DNA of 6,119 nt from CAYJAZ01 sp964371865 (GCA_964371865.1 CAYJOR010000104.1:1-6119), one strand, 5' to 3'; counted from the stretch's first letter, positions 1 through 5,216 are shown. The notes: generated from the letters alone by a model not told the origin. Numbers and translations are program-made.

Positions 1-556
1 GGAAAGTCTTATCAAGACGAGCCATTTTACCACCGATAGTAGCATCTTTTTCAACTAAAACTACAGGAACATCAGCTTCAGCACAGTCTAAAGCAGCTTG
101 AATACCGGCAATACCTGCGCCAATAACAAGAACTTTTTTAGTAACATCAAATTGTTTACTATATAAAGGCGCGTTATTACGCACTTTTTCACTTGCAATC
201 ATTACAAGGTCGATAGCTTTATTTGTGTTAGCTTCCATGTCTTTACCGATCCAGGAAACATGTTCACGAATATTTGCCATTTCAAACATGTACTTATTAA
301 GACCGGCTTTTTCCACTGTACGTCTGAAAGTGTTTTCGTGCATACGTGGTGAACAAGATGCAACCACAACTGCATCTAATTTATGCTCATTGATAGCATC
401 AATGATTGATTGCTGACCAGGTTCTGAGCAAGTATACATATTAACTGATGAATATACTACATCAGGAAATTTCAAAGCTGCTTCAGCTACTTTATCAACA
501 TCAACAGTAGCCGCAATGTTAGAACCGCACTTACATACAAAAATACCTATTTTCAT
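1..556 (-). CDS. hdrA: Heterodisulfide reductase subunit A (HdrA), N-terminal 185 residues only
   Basis: HdrA is the FAD- and Fe-S-containing core of cytoplasmic heterodisulfide reductase complexes. It splits electron pairs between a disulfide (through HdrB) and a low-potential acceptor. The visible part starts MKIGIFVCKCGSNIA, with a Cys-X-Cys pair at residues 8 and 10. It continues with YTCSEPGQ (C43), VVASCSPRMHE (C68) and FEMANIREHVSW, all typical of the HdrA N-terminal domain. A dinucleotide-binding GAGIAG follows at 146-151, and then IGGKMARLDKTF, the HdrA flavin-domain signature. The inserted and C-terminal ferredoxin domains lie beyond position 1. The start is ATG at 556-554, with GGAGG at 570-566 (9-nt spacing). 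The A of the ATG is the last base of the hdrB stop (TAATG), so the two genes are translationally close-coupled. QmoA is related, but the adjacent HdrB and HdrC make HdrA the better call. Truncation is by the window edge, not a mutation. Confidence 0.95.
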   Translation of the reverse strand, partial: MKIGIFVCKCGSNIAATVDVDKVAEAALKFPDVVYSSVNMYTCSEPGQQSIIDAINEHKLDAVVVASCSPRMHENTFRRTVEKAGLNKYMFEMANIREHVSWIGKDMEANTNKAIDLVMIASEKVRNNAPLYSKQFDVTKKVLVIGAGIAGIQAALDCAEADVPVVLVEKDATIGGKMARLDKTF

Positions 557-1437
557 TACTCTTTACCTCCGCCTGCATTGATGATGGTCTTTACACGAGA
601 AGGATTTACCACGAGTTTATCAAGCATGATATCTTTTTCAGGCAAATCAAAAGCAAGAGCCATAAGCTGAGTGAAGTAAAGCACCGGCATATTATATGTA
701 GTGTCGTTTTCTTTTTCTGCTTGGCCTTGACGAAGATCTAAATTCATTTGACAGAGCGGACATGCTACTGCAACAACATCTGCGCCAAATTCTTTTGCTC
801 TTTCTAACAAGCGACCAACTAAAGTTGATGTCATTTTTTGTTGCGGAATACCTTGCGATGCACCACAACATTCTGTTTTTAATGGATAAGGAACACATTC
901 TGCGCCTAAAGCGGTGAGTAAGTTATCCATAGTCATAGGTTGTTCTTCGCTGTCGTATTGCATAATTGCAGCAGGACGAGTAAGCAAACAACCGTAATAA
1001 CAAGCAACTTTTAATCCAGCAAGAGGTTTTCTAACTTTAGTTTTAATTTTTTCAAGACCTACTTCTTCAGTAAGATATTGTAAAACTGAGTTAATATCAG
1101 GTAATTCAGCAGTAGGAGTATCTAGAAGAGAATCTACTTCTGCTTTAAATTTATCGTCAGCCATGCGGTGTTTAGCAGTTTTCAAGTTCGCTAAACAGCT
1201 TGGGCATGAAGTAAGAACTTTATCAGCTTTCATATCTGCCGCTAAACGGAGGTTACGAGCTGAAAGTGCGCCTGAAAGTTCATGAGACATTGTATGTGCA
1301 GGGGTTGAACCACAGCAGCTAAAGTCTTCAATTTCTTTTGCAAAAACGCCTAAATGTCTACAAATAGCCTGAGTTGATACTTCGTATTCTTTGCTTGTTC
1401 CCAAGGCAGAGCAACCGGGATAGTATGCGAGATTCAT
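556..1437 (-). CDS. hdrB: Heterodisulfide reductase subunit B (HdrB), two CCG domains
   Basis: This is the catalytic disulfide-reducing subunit. In structurally characterised HdrB, two CCG (Cys-Cys-Gly) motifs bind non-cubane [4Fe-4S] clusters at the active site. The protein is 293 residues, normal for the family, and both motifs are complete. The first has C9, C41-C42-G and C78-P-S-C81 (spacers 31 and 35). The second has C150, C190-C191-G and C226-P-L-C229 (spacers 39 and 34). The opening MNLAYYPGCS is typical. No signal peptide or membrane segment is visible, so it should be cytoplasmic. The start is ATG at 1437-1435, with a purine-rich AAGGGGGAG just upstream inside the hdrC end. The hdrC stop and hdrB start share one base, as at the hdrB/hdrA junction. 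In methanogens the substrate is CoM-S-S-CoB. In sulfate reducers, which lack it, a DsrC-type disulfide has been proposed; that assignment here is inference. The two full motifs argue against a GlpC or LutA identity. Confidence 0.95.
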   Translation of the reverse strand: MNLAYYPGCSALGTSKEYEVSTQAICRHLGVFAKEIEDFSCCGSTPAHTMSHELSGALSARNLRLAADMKADKVLTSCPSCLANLKTAKHRMADDKFKAEVDSLLDTPTAELPDINSVLQYLTEEVGLEKIKTKVRKPLAGLKVACYYGCLLTRPAAIMQYDSEEQPMTMDNLLTALGAECVPYPLKTECCGASQGIPQQKMTSTLVGRLLERAKEFGADVVAVACPLCQMNLDLRQGQAEKENDTTYNMPVLYFTQLMALAFDLPEKDIMLDKLVVNPSRVKTIINAGGGKE

Positions 1438-2000
1438 TAGTGAGCTCCCCCTTGTTTTTCAGCATATCTTTCAAATATTCTTCCGATTTCGTCTTTGCCT
1501 TTAATAAGGTGAGGCACCATCGGTAATTTATTTCTTTTGAGAGCCGGTATTGAAATATCTAAATCTGTAAAGAATCTACCTGTTCTCATCATGTAGTCAG
1601 CCATTACGCCGATTTCGTATGAACGCCCAGTATATTTTACTGTATCTAAGAATGCAAGCCAGAACTGTTCAACAGGGCGAGAGTTTACATAGCCTTCTTT
1701 ACGCGCTTTGTGACGGAGGATATCCATAACTTTAGCAACGTCAATTTTATTAGGACAACGCGCTGTACATGTTGAACATGATAGGCACAACCATAAGGAT
1801 TTACATTTAAGAGTTTCCTCTTTAAATCCAAGTTGGACGGAGCGCATAACTTGACTCACCTGCTTATCATACAAAAATGAAGCAGGACAACCCGCGGTGC
1901 ATTTACCACATTGATAGCAAGTAGAAAGTTTTTCCCCACTTTCTTCTTCAATCTCGTGGATAAATGCAAGGTCTCTTTCATTCAATTGCAATGTATCCAT
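1437..2000 (-). CDS. hdrC: Heterodisulfide reductase subunit C (HdrC), 2x[4Fe-4S] ferredoxin-like
   Basis: HdrC is the small iron-sulfur subunit that passes electrons from HdrA to HdrB. It has two classical 4Fe-4S motifs. Counting from the preferred start, they are C28-x2-C31-x2-C34-x3-C38-P (CYQCGKCTAGCP) and C72-x2-C75-x2-C78-x3-C82-P (CLSCSTCTARCP). A helical C-terminal part without cysteines follows, as in HdrC proteins. I place the start at ATG 2000-1998 (187 residues) because AGGA at 2010-2007 sits 6 nt upstream. The frame could be extended to a TTG at 2027, giving 196 residues. That TTG has no ribosome-binding site and lies only about 10 nt from the predicted transcription start. It is the first gene of the hdrCBA operon, and its stop overlaps the hdrB ATG by one base. 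Transcription probably comes from the promoter at 2044-2072. The gene order C-B-A with minimal overlaps points to stoichiometric production of one complex. Confidence 0.94.
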   Translation of the reverse strand: MDTLQLNERDLAFIHEIEEESGEKLSTCYQCGKCTAGCPASFLYDKQVSQVMRSVQLGFKEETLKCKSLWLCLSCSTCTARCPNKIDVAKVMDILRHKARKEGYVNSRPVEQFWLAFLDTVKYTGRSYEIGVMADYMMRTGRFFTDLDISIPALKRNKLPMVPHLIKGKDEIGRIFERYAEKQGGAH

Positions 2001-2006
2001 ATCTTT

Positions 2007-2010
2007 TCCT
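2007..2010 (-). promoter_or_regulatory. Ribosome-binding site that fixes the hdrC start
   Basis: AGGA (within TAGGAAAAGATATG on the minus strand) stands 6 nt before the ATG at 2000. The in-frame TTG 27 nt further upstream is preceded only by A/T runs. This site is the reason for choosing the shorter, 187-residue HdrC. Confidence 0.75.
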
Positions 2011-2043
2011 ACTTTAGAGTGTGTCAAAAAAATAATTTATAGT

Positions 2044-2072
2044 TTTATATATTAAAACTTAATATGAGTCAA
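2044..2072 (-). promoter_or_regulatory. Predicted sigma70-type promoter for hdrCBA
   Basis: On the minus strand, TTGACT (2072-2067; 5 of 6 match to TTGACA) is separated by exactly 17 bp from TATAAA (2049-2044; 5 of 6 match to TATAAT). The expected transcription start is near 2037, giving a leader of about 37 nt before the hdrC ATG at 2000. The surrounding DNA is very AT-rich, which raises the chance of spurious boxes, but the pair and spacing are close to ideal. Confidence 0.65.
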
Positions 2073-2106
2073 TACTAACTTGAATTTAAAAAATATATTC
2101 AGTGTG

Positions 2107-2135
2107 ATAATGAAAACTTGTGAAATAATTAGCAA
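2107..2135 (-). promoter_or_regulatory. Possible second, upstream hdrC promoter (weak)
   Basis: On the minus strand, TTGCTA (2135-2130) lies 17 bp from CATTAT (2112-2107), each a 4-of-6 match. It is weaker than the proximal promoter. It is listed because its -35 box and spacer coincide with the candidate Rex operator at 2118-2135, so a repressor bound there would block it. Given the base composition it may be chance. Confidence 0.25.
2118..2135. promoter_or_regulatory. Candidate Rex (NADH/NAD+-sensing repressor) operator
   Basis: TTGTGAAATAATTAGCAA matches the Rex consensus TTGTGAA-N4-TTCACAA at 12 of 14 defined positions. The left half is perfect and the right half has two mismatches (TTAGCAA). 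Rex regulons described for sulfate reducers include energy-metabolism operons, among them Hdr/Flox-type clusters, which fits its place in front of hdrCBA. The operator lies upstream of the better hdrC promoter but overlaps the weaker one. Assignment is by pattern only. Confidence 0.4.
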
Positions 2136-2145
2136 TTACATGTAC

Positions 2146-2178
2146 TTTTTGTAACATAGTCGAATATTTTTTGTAACA
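2146..2178. repeat. Direct repeat TTTTTGTAACA x2, 22-bp period, in the divergent promoter region
   Basis: The 11-mer TTTTTGTAACA occurs at 2146-2156 and again at 2168-2178, separated by 11 bp. The copies start 22 bp apart, about two helical turns, so both face the same side of the DNA. They lie upstream of the prmA promoter and far upstream of the hdrC promoter. This could be a tandem binding site for a regulator or just AT-rich chance; no known operator is matched. Confidence 0.45.
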
Positions 2179-2203
2179 ACCTAAAAAATAAGAAGAAAAA
2201 CCT

Positions 2204-2233
2204 TTGCTTGAAATGTGCAGCAAAATGTAGTAT
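2204..2233 (+). promoter_or_regulatory. Predicted promoter for prmA-rlpA-tsaB
   Basis: TTGCTT (2204-2209) and TAGTAT (2228-2233) are separated by 18 bp, each a 4-of-6 match to the sigma70 consensus. They would give a leader of roughly 25 nt before the prmA ATG at 2266. An overlapping TATAAA at 2231-2236 would need a 21-bp spacer and is less likely. It is the only plausible plus-strand promoter seen close to prmA. Confidence 0.45.
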
Positions 2234-2252
2234 AAACGATAAAAATCAAAAT

Positions 2253-2264
2253 AGGGCATAAGGA
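2253..2264 (+). promoter_or_regulatory. Unusually placed ribosome-binding site of prmA
   Basis: Two Shine-Dalgarno-like stretches precede ATG 2266. AGGG at 2253-2256 has a 9-nt spacing, which is workable. AAGGA at 2260-2264 is the better match but leaves only one base before the ATG. No alternative in-frame start follows within the first dozen codons, so ATG 2266 stands and the AGGG is probably the functional site. Confidence 0.4.
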
Positions 2265-2265
2265 C

Positions 2266-3171
2266 ATGAACAAAAAACTATACAGACTTGACATATACCT
2301 AAATCAGACTGACAGCGAAATTGCTCAAGCTCTCATATTTCAACATATACAATACGGCTGGGAAGAAGAAAATATTGGAGCTGATAAACTTTTAATCCGT
2401 TTACATTGTGAATTAAAGAACACATTAGAAGACGTAAAAGAAATGATTATAGGTTTATATCCTTATGCTGAATTTGCTGAAAGCGAAGTTGAAAATAAAG
2501 ACTGGACTGAAGCTTGGAAAAAATACTTTACTCTTGTAAGTGCAGGCAAGTTTCTCGTTCTACCTTCTTGGGAGCTAGACACTCCTGTTGATGCGGACAC
2601 TATCCCTCTTTATATTGAACCTAAATCTGCTTTTGGAACCGGACATCACGCTACTACTGCTCTTTGCTTACACGCAATCACAAATCTCTATAAGAATGAC
2701 GCTTTTAAGCCAGATTTCAGATTTTTAGATCTTGGTTGTGGCACGGGTATTTTGGGTCTTGCCTGTTTTAAACTTGGCATGACAGGACTTTGTTCAGATA
2801 TCGACCCTGTAGCTATTGTAAATACAGAAGAAAATCTACTCCTCAATAAAACCGGAAATGGAATTGACCTTGCTACCGGAAGTATCGAACAATCAAAAGA
2901 AGATTATGATATTGTAATCGCTAACATTTTAGCAGGACCATTGAAAGTTCTTGCACCTGATATTATTGCCAGAGTGAAGAAAGATGGTTATCTTATTTTG
3001 TCGGGGATTTTATCCTCTCAGGCTGACGATGTTTGCGCGGCATATGCTGAACTTGGTGAACCTATTAAACTTGAAGCTCAAGATATTCCACACCTATGCC
3101 CTGAAAACATTGCTACAAATGAAATTAAGCCCTCAGAAACTTGGGTGGCTTTAACTTGGAGAAAGAAATAG
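2266..3171 (+). CDS. prmA: Ribosomal protein L11 methyltransferase (PrmA)
   Basis: PrmA uses S-adenosylmethionine to trimethylate lysines and the N-terminus of ribosomal protein L11 (uL11) in the cytosol. The protein is 301 residues, close to the roughly 293 of E. coli PrmA. The N-terminal substrate-recognition domain (about 1-95) includes the family-typical DWTEAWKKYF at 79-88. The linker motif IEPKSAFGTGHHATT is at 117-131. SAM motif I, FLDLGCGTGILGLA, is at 153-166, the acidic DIDPVAI loop at 178-184, and the PrmA-type motif IVIANILAGPL at 216-226. The C-terminal TWVALTWRKK is also typical. The start codon is supported by the divergent promoter region upstream, but its ribosome-binding site is odd: AAGGA ends one base before the ATG, while AGGG lies 9 nt away. 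It is the first gene of a probable prmA-rlpA-tsaB operon; rlpA begins 24 nt after its stop. Confidence 0.95.
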   Translation: MNKKLYRLDIYLNQTDSEIAQALIFQHIQYGWEEENIGADKLLIRLHCELKNTLEDVKEMIIGLYPYAEFAESEVENKDWTEAWKKYFTLVSAGKFLVLPSWELDTPVDADTIPLYIEPKSAFGTGHHATTALCLHAITNLYKNDAFKPDFRFLDLGCGTGILGLACFKLGMTGLCSDIDPVAIVNTEENLLLNKTGNGIDLATGSIEQSKEDYDIVIANILAGPLKVLAPDIIARVKKDGYLILSGILSSQADDVCAAYAELGEPIKLEAQDIPHLCPENIATNEIKPSETWVALTWRKK

Positions 3172-3195
3172 TCTTATTTTTTTCTGTGTATTTTT

Positions 3196-3861
3196 ATGAA
3201 GCATTTTTTTAGTTTATTAGTATTTAGTGTAATGGCATTTAGTTTTCAGCCAGCTCAAGCAGATCATATTGATTTATCAAAACCTTATTATGAAGATACT
3301 TTCAATGAAAAAGGTACTGCCTCTTGGTACGGCCCAGGCTTTCATGGAAGACTTACCGCAAATGGACAAAGATATAATCAATTTGGTCTCACAGCGGCAC
3401 ATAAATCATTGAAATTTGGACAAGTTCTTCACATTACAAATAGCGATAATGGGAAAAGCACCTACGTCCAAATAAATGATAGAGGCCCATACATCGGTGA
3501 AAGAATTATCGACTTATCAGAAGCGGCAATGAAAAGATTAGATGGCATGAAATCCGGTGTTATAGATATGCACGCTGTTTCTGTAACCGATAGGCAGGGT
3601 GTTCCGCTCGATCCAAAACTTAGCTTTTTTGTAAGCTGTAGTGTTGATTCAAGCCTTGATGAAGCCATGAAGAATCTTGATAAACTCCATAAAATCGGAG
3701 TTTTTGATGTGCACCTTTTTCCTTTAGAAGATGGATATCTTGTAGGTCTTGGTCCTTTTGAAGATTTTGCCTCTGCGCAAAATGAGCTTATCGACCACAT
3801 TACTGTTTTTCCACTTGCCACTATTGAACTATACGAAAAAGATATTAAATTCCTAAAATAA
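3196..3861 (+). CDS. rlpA: RlpA-family double-psi beta-barrel protein, exported, with SPOR-like C-terminus
   Basis: RlpA proteins act on or bind peptidoglycan at the septum; Pseudomonas RlpA is a lytic transglycosylase for denuded glycan strands. The 221-residue protein starts with a signal peptide (about 1-22: MKHFF, hydrophobic core, then QPAQA before DHID). There is no lipobox cysteine, so it should be periplasmic and not a lipoprotein. The RlpA double-psi beta-barrel covers about 38-130, with GTASWYGPGFHG (40-51), LTAAHKSLKFG (65-75, H69), VQINDRGPY (91-99, catalytic-type D95) and RIIDLSEAAMKRL (103-115). The tail (about 141-205, LSFFVSCSV to GLGPFEDFASAQNEL) resembles a SPOR peptidoglycan-binding domain. 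A notable change is TANGQRY at 54-60: families usually read TA(S/N)GE, so the conserved Glu is Gln58. The start ATG has no Shine-Dalgarno; the 24-nt gap after prmA is almost all T. tsaB follows 9 nt after the stop. Confidence 0.88.
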   Translation: MKHFFSLLVFSVMAFSFQPAQADHIDLSKPYYEDTFNEKGTASWYGPGFHGRLTANGQRYNQFGLTAAHKSLKFGQVLHITNSDNGKSTYVQINDRGPYIGERIIDLSEAAMKRLDGMKSGVIDMHAVSVTDRQGVPLDPKLSFFVSCSVDSSLDEAMKNLDKLHKIGVFDVHLFPLEDGYLVGLGPFEDFASAQNELIDHITVFPLATIELYEKDIKFLK

Positions 3862-3870
3862 AGAGTCTGT

Positions 3871-4605
3871 ATGTCTGAAGATAAACTCACACTCGTTCTC
3901 AATGCCTCTGAAGGCATACTTCAAGTTGTTGTTGGTCAAAACTCCACTGTACTTGTGCATCAAGAATGGGATTGCCCACAAAAAAGCACCGAAAAGCTTA
4001 CTCCTCTTCTCAAGGGTATTTTTTCCGAACTCGGTAAAGATTTAAGTGAGATAGATAGAATTGCTTGCGTTATTGGTGCCGGCTCTTTCACGGGCATTCG
4101 CCTCACCTTAGCAACCTCCTCTGCTCTTGCTAGAGTTACCGGAGCAAAACAAATTGGAATTGATTTTCTTCAAGCTCTCGCCTACAACGCACCAACTGCA
4201 AAAGGAACACACATAAGAGTAATCACTCATGCAAAGAAAAATCTTGTGCACTCTGCTGATTTTATTTGTAATGAAGATAGAGTTCCTCTTCAAGTCTCAA
4301 CTACAGAACTACTCTCTCCCGATGAAGTTCTAAAAGAACCTGTACCAAACTTCTTGCTTGGTTCCGGCACACTAAAGATTTCACCTGAAATAGAATCATC
4401 TGCTTGTCTTTTATCTACTTCGGCGAATATTCTAAATCCTCGTGTACTTCTCAATCTGGCAAATACCCTTCCAGAAAATGAGGGAGATATCAACCCTGAT
4501 TATGTTCGCTCTTGTGATGCAGTAGATAACCTTGAGCATATATCAAAAAAACTTGGAAATGACGTATCTGCCGCTTTCAAAATGTATCACAAAATTGTTG
4601 ATTAG
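3871..4605 (+). CDS. tsaB: tRNA threonylcarbamoyladenosine (t6A) biosynthesis protein TsaB
   Basis: TsaB (YeaZ) is the non-catalytic partner that dimerises with TsaD. Together with TsaE it helps transfer the threonylcarbamoyl group to A37 of ANN-decoding tRNAs. The protein is 244 residues, usual for the family. The hallmark segment is at 66-88: CVIGAGSFTGIRLTLATSSALAR corresponds to the family's GPGSFTGIRxGLxxAxGLA, with Ala70 in place of the usual Pro. The N-terminal beta-strand LTLVLNASEGILQVVVG fits the ASKHA fold. The C-terminal INPDYVRSCDAVD (207-219) resembles the closing 'P-x-Y-x-R' motif of the family. The middle (about 110-200) is divergent. The start is ATG 3871 with only a weak AGAG upstream (3862-3865). 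The 9-nt gap after rlpA suggests co-transcription. Imperfect hairpins downstream at 4636-4675 and 4726-4755 probably end the transcript. Confidence 0.88.
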   Translation: MSEDKLTLVLNASEGILQVVVGQNSTVLVHQEWDCPQKSTEKLTPLLKGIFSELGKDLSEIDRIACVIGAGSFTGIRLTLATSSALARVTGAKQIGIDFLQALAYNAPTAKGTHIRVITHAKKNLVHSADFICNEDRVPLQVSTTELLSPDEVLKEPVPNFLLGSGTLKISPEIESSACLLSTSANILNPRVLLNLANTLPENEGDINPDYVRSCDAVDNLEHISKKLGNDVSAAFKMYHKIVD

Positions 4606-4635
4606 GGTGTGTTTAAATATATACTCTTTCTTTAA

Positions 4636-4675
4636 AATAGACATCCTCCAAATATAAATTTAGAGGAGGTCTATT
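4636..4675 (+). terminator. Hairpin downstream of tsaB, probable terminator
   Basis: AATAGAC (4636-4642) pairs with GTCTATT (4669-4675). TCCTC (4644-4648) pairs with GAGGA (4663-4667), and AAAT (4650-4653) with ATTT (4658-4661), closing a 4-nt ATAA loop. The result is a symmetric 16-bp stem with two single mismatches, starting 31 bases after the tsaB stop. The following TACTTTATTATTATCT is U-rich but broken, so termination may be leaky. Confidence 0.6.
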
Positions 4676-4725
4676 ACTTTATTATTATCTATTTACGAAG
4701 AAAAAATTTAATATACTGTTTATTT

Positions 4726-4767
4726 GAGTTCAAGAGGAAAGTTTTTTGAGAACTCTTTTTCCTTTTT
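4726..4767 (+). terminator. Weak hairpin plus T-tracts, possible second terminator for tsaB operon
   Basis: GAGTTC (4726-4731) pairs with GAACTC (4750-4755), with two further A-T pairs possible across a small bulge. The right arm runs straight into TTTTTCCTTTTTT. The stem is short and the loop long (18 nt), so this is weaker as a hairpin than the one at 4636-4675 but has the better U-tract. Confidence 0.35.
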
Positions 4768-4801
4768 TGACGAGGAACGAGTCATAAAAGAAATAGGGTT
4801 T

Positions 4802-4824
4802 CCAAAGGGGATTATCCCCTTTGG
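4802..4824. terminator. Perfect 10-bp inverted repeat between convergent tsaB and PII gene
   Basis: CCAAAGGGGA (4802-4811) and TCCCCTTTGG (4815-4824) form a perfect stem around a 3-nt TTA loop. It starts 18 bases beyond the PII gene stop on the minus strand, so it could terminate amtB-PII transcription. Neither side carries a proper U-tract: the minus-strand continuation is AAACCCTATTTCTTTTATG. A small CGCC-GAA-GGCG hairpin (4826-4836) abuts it, between the stem and the PII stop. It may also be part of a dispersed intergenic repeat. Confidence 0.55.
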
Positions 4825-4841
4825 TCGCCGAAGGCGTTATA

Positions 4842-5180
4842 TTACAATGCTGTTGAATCTGTTTCGCTGGTACGAATTCTGTATGCTTTTTCTACATCGT
4901 AAACAAAGATTTTACCATCTCCAATTTCACCTGTATAAGCACTTTTTAGAATGGTGCTAATGCCTAACTCTAATTTTTCAGCGGGAAGAACTACTTCAAT
5001 TTTAACTTTATCAACAAAATGAGTTGCTACTGTGCTTGAACGATAAACTTCTGTATGACCATGCTGACGCCCGAATCCTTGAACGTTGGTGCATGTAAGT
5101 CCGTGAATATCTTTTGCTATAAGTGCGTCAATAACAATTTGTAGTTGAGTTGTGCGGATGATTGCTTCTATTTTTTTCAT
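4842..5180 (-). CDS. glnK: PII nitrogen-regulatory protein (GlnB/GlnK family) lacking Tyr51
   Basis: PII trimers sense ATP/ADP and 2-oxoglutarate and control nitrogen proteins. The copy linked to amtB normally binds and shuts the AmtB channel, hence the glnK-type symbol. From ATG 5180 the length is 112 residues, exactly canonical. Ligand-site residues align with E. coli GlnB: GFGRQ at 35-39 (Q39), K58, the TGEIGDGKIFV loop at 83-93 (G87, K90), R101 and R103. The T-loop reads GHTEVYRSSTVATHFVDKVKIE. Tyr46 is kept, but position 51, the uridylylated Tyr of enteric PII, is Val. Classical GlnD control is therefore unlikely; Ser49 is present. The frame extends to TTG 5195, but AAGGA at 5192-5188, 7 nt before ATG 5180, fixes the start. 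The gene lies 36 nt downstream of amtB and is probably co-transcribed with it. Confidence 0.93.
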   Translation of the reverse strand: MKKIEAIIRTTQLQIVIDALIAKDIHGLTCTNVQGFGRQHGHTEVYRSSTVATHFVDKVKIEVVLPAEKLELGISTILKSAYTGEIGDGKIFVYDVEKAYRIRTSETDSTAL

Positions 5181-5187
5181 GATTTTA

Positions 5188-5192
5188 TCCTT
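5188..5192 (-). promoter_or_regulatory. Ribosome-binding site that fixes the PII gene start
   Basis: AAGGA (5192-5188 on the minus strand) lies 7 nt before ATG 5180 and overlaps the alternative upstream TTG codon at 5195. It rules out the longer reading and gives the canonical MKKIEAII start. Confidence 0.8.
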
Positions 5193-5216
5193 CAATATAT
5201 CTATGATTGCTGTGGA

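Noticed and set aside
225..416. Plus-strand open frame opposite hdrA
   Set aside because: It lies wholly within the well-supported HdrA coding region in antisense, with no recognisable protein features or ribosome-binding site.
692..898. Minus-strand open frame inside hdrB in another frame
   Set aside because: HdrB with two complete CCG motifs is the real reading; the overlapping frame has no recognisable features.
1..2000. Alternative reading as a Qmo or Glp/Lut-type complex
   Set aside because: A separate HdrB with two full CCG motifs next to an HdrC ferredoxin and an HdrA with the N-terminal CxC domain fits HdrABC; the Qmo and LutABC layouts differ.
2001..2027. Longer HdrC beginning at TTG 2027
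   Set aside because: The TTG has no ribosome-binding site and lies about 10 nt from the predicted transcription start, whereas ATG 2000 has a well-spaced AGGA.
3462..3917. 151-codon minus-strand open frame opposite rlpA and the tsaB start
   Set aside because: Antisense shadow: it is Ser-rich, has no domain motifs, and covers clear RlpA motifs on the other strand.
4108..4493. Two minus-strand open frames opposite tsaB
   Set aside because: Both are antisense to TsaB's conserved and central segments and show no features of their own.
4724..4960. 78-codon plus-strand open frame starting at a TTG in the convergent intergenic region
   Set aside because: It runs through three hairpins and into the 3' end of the PII gene on the other strand. 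It has no ribosome-binding site and no recognisable domain; the intergenic part is better read as hairpin or repeat DNA.
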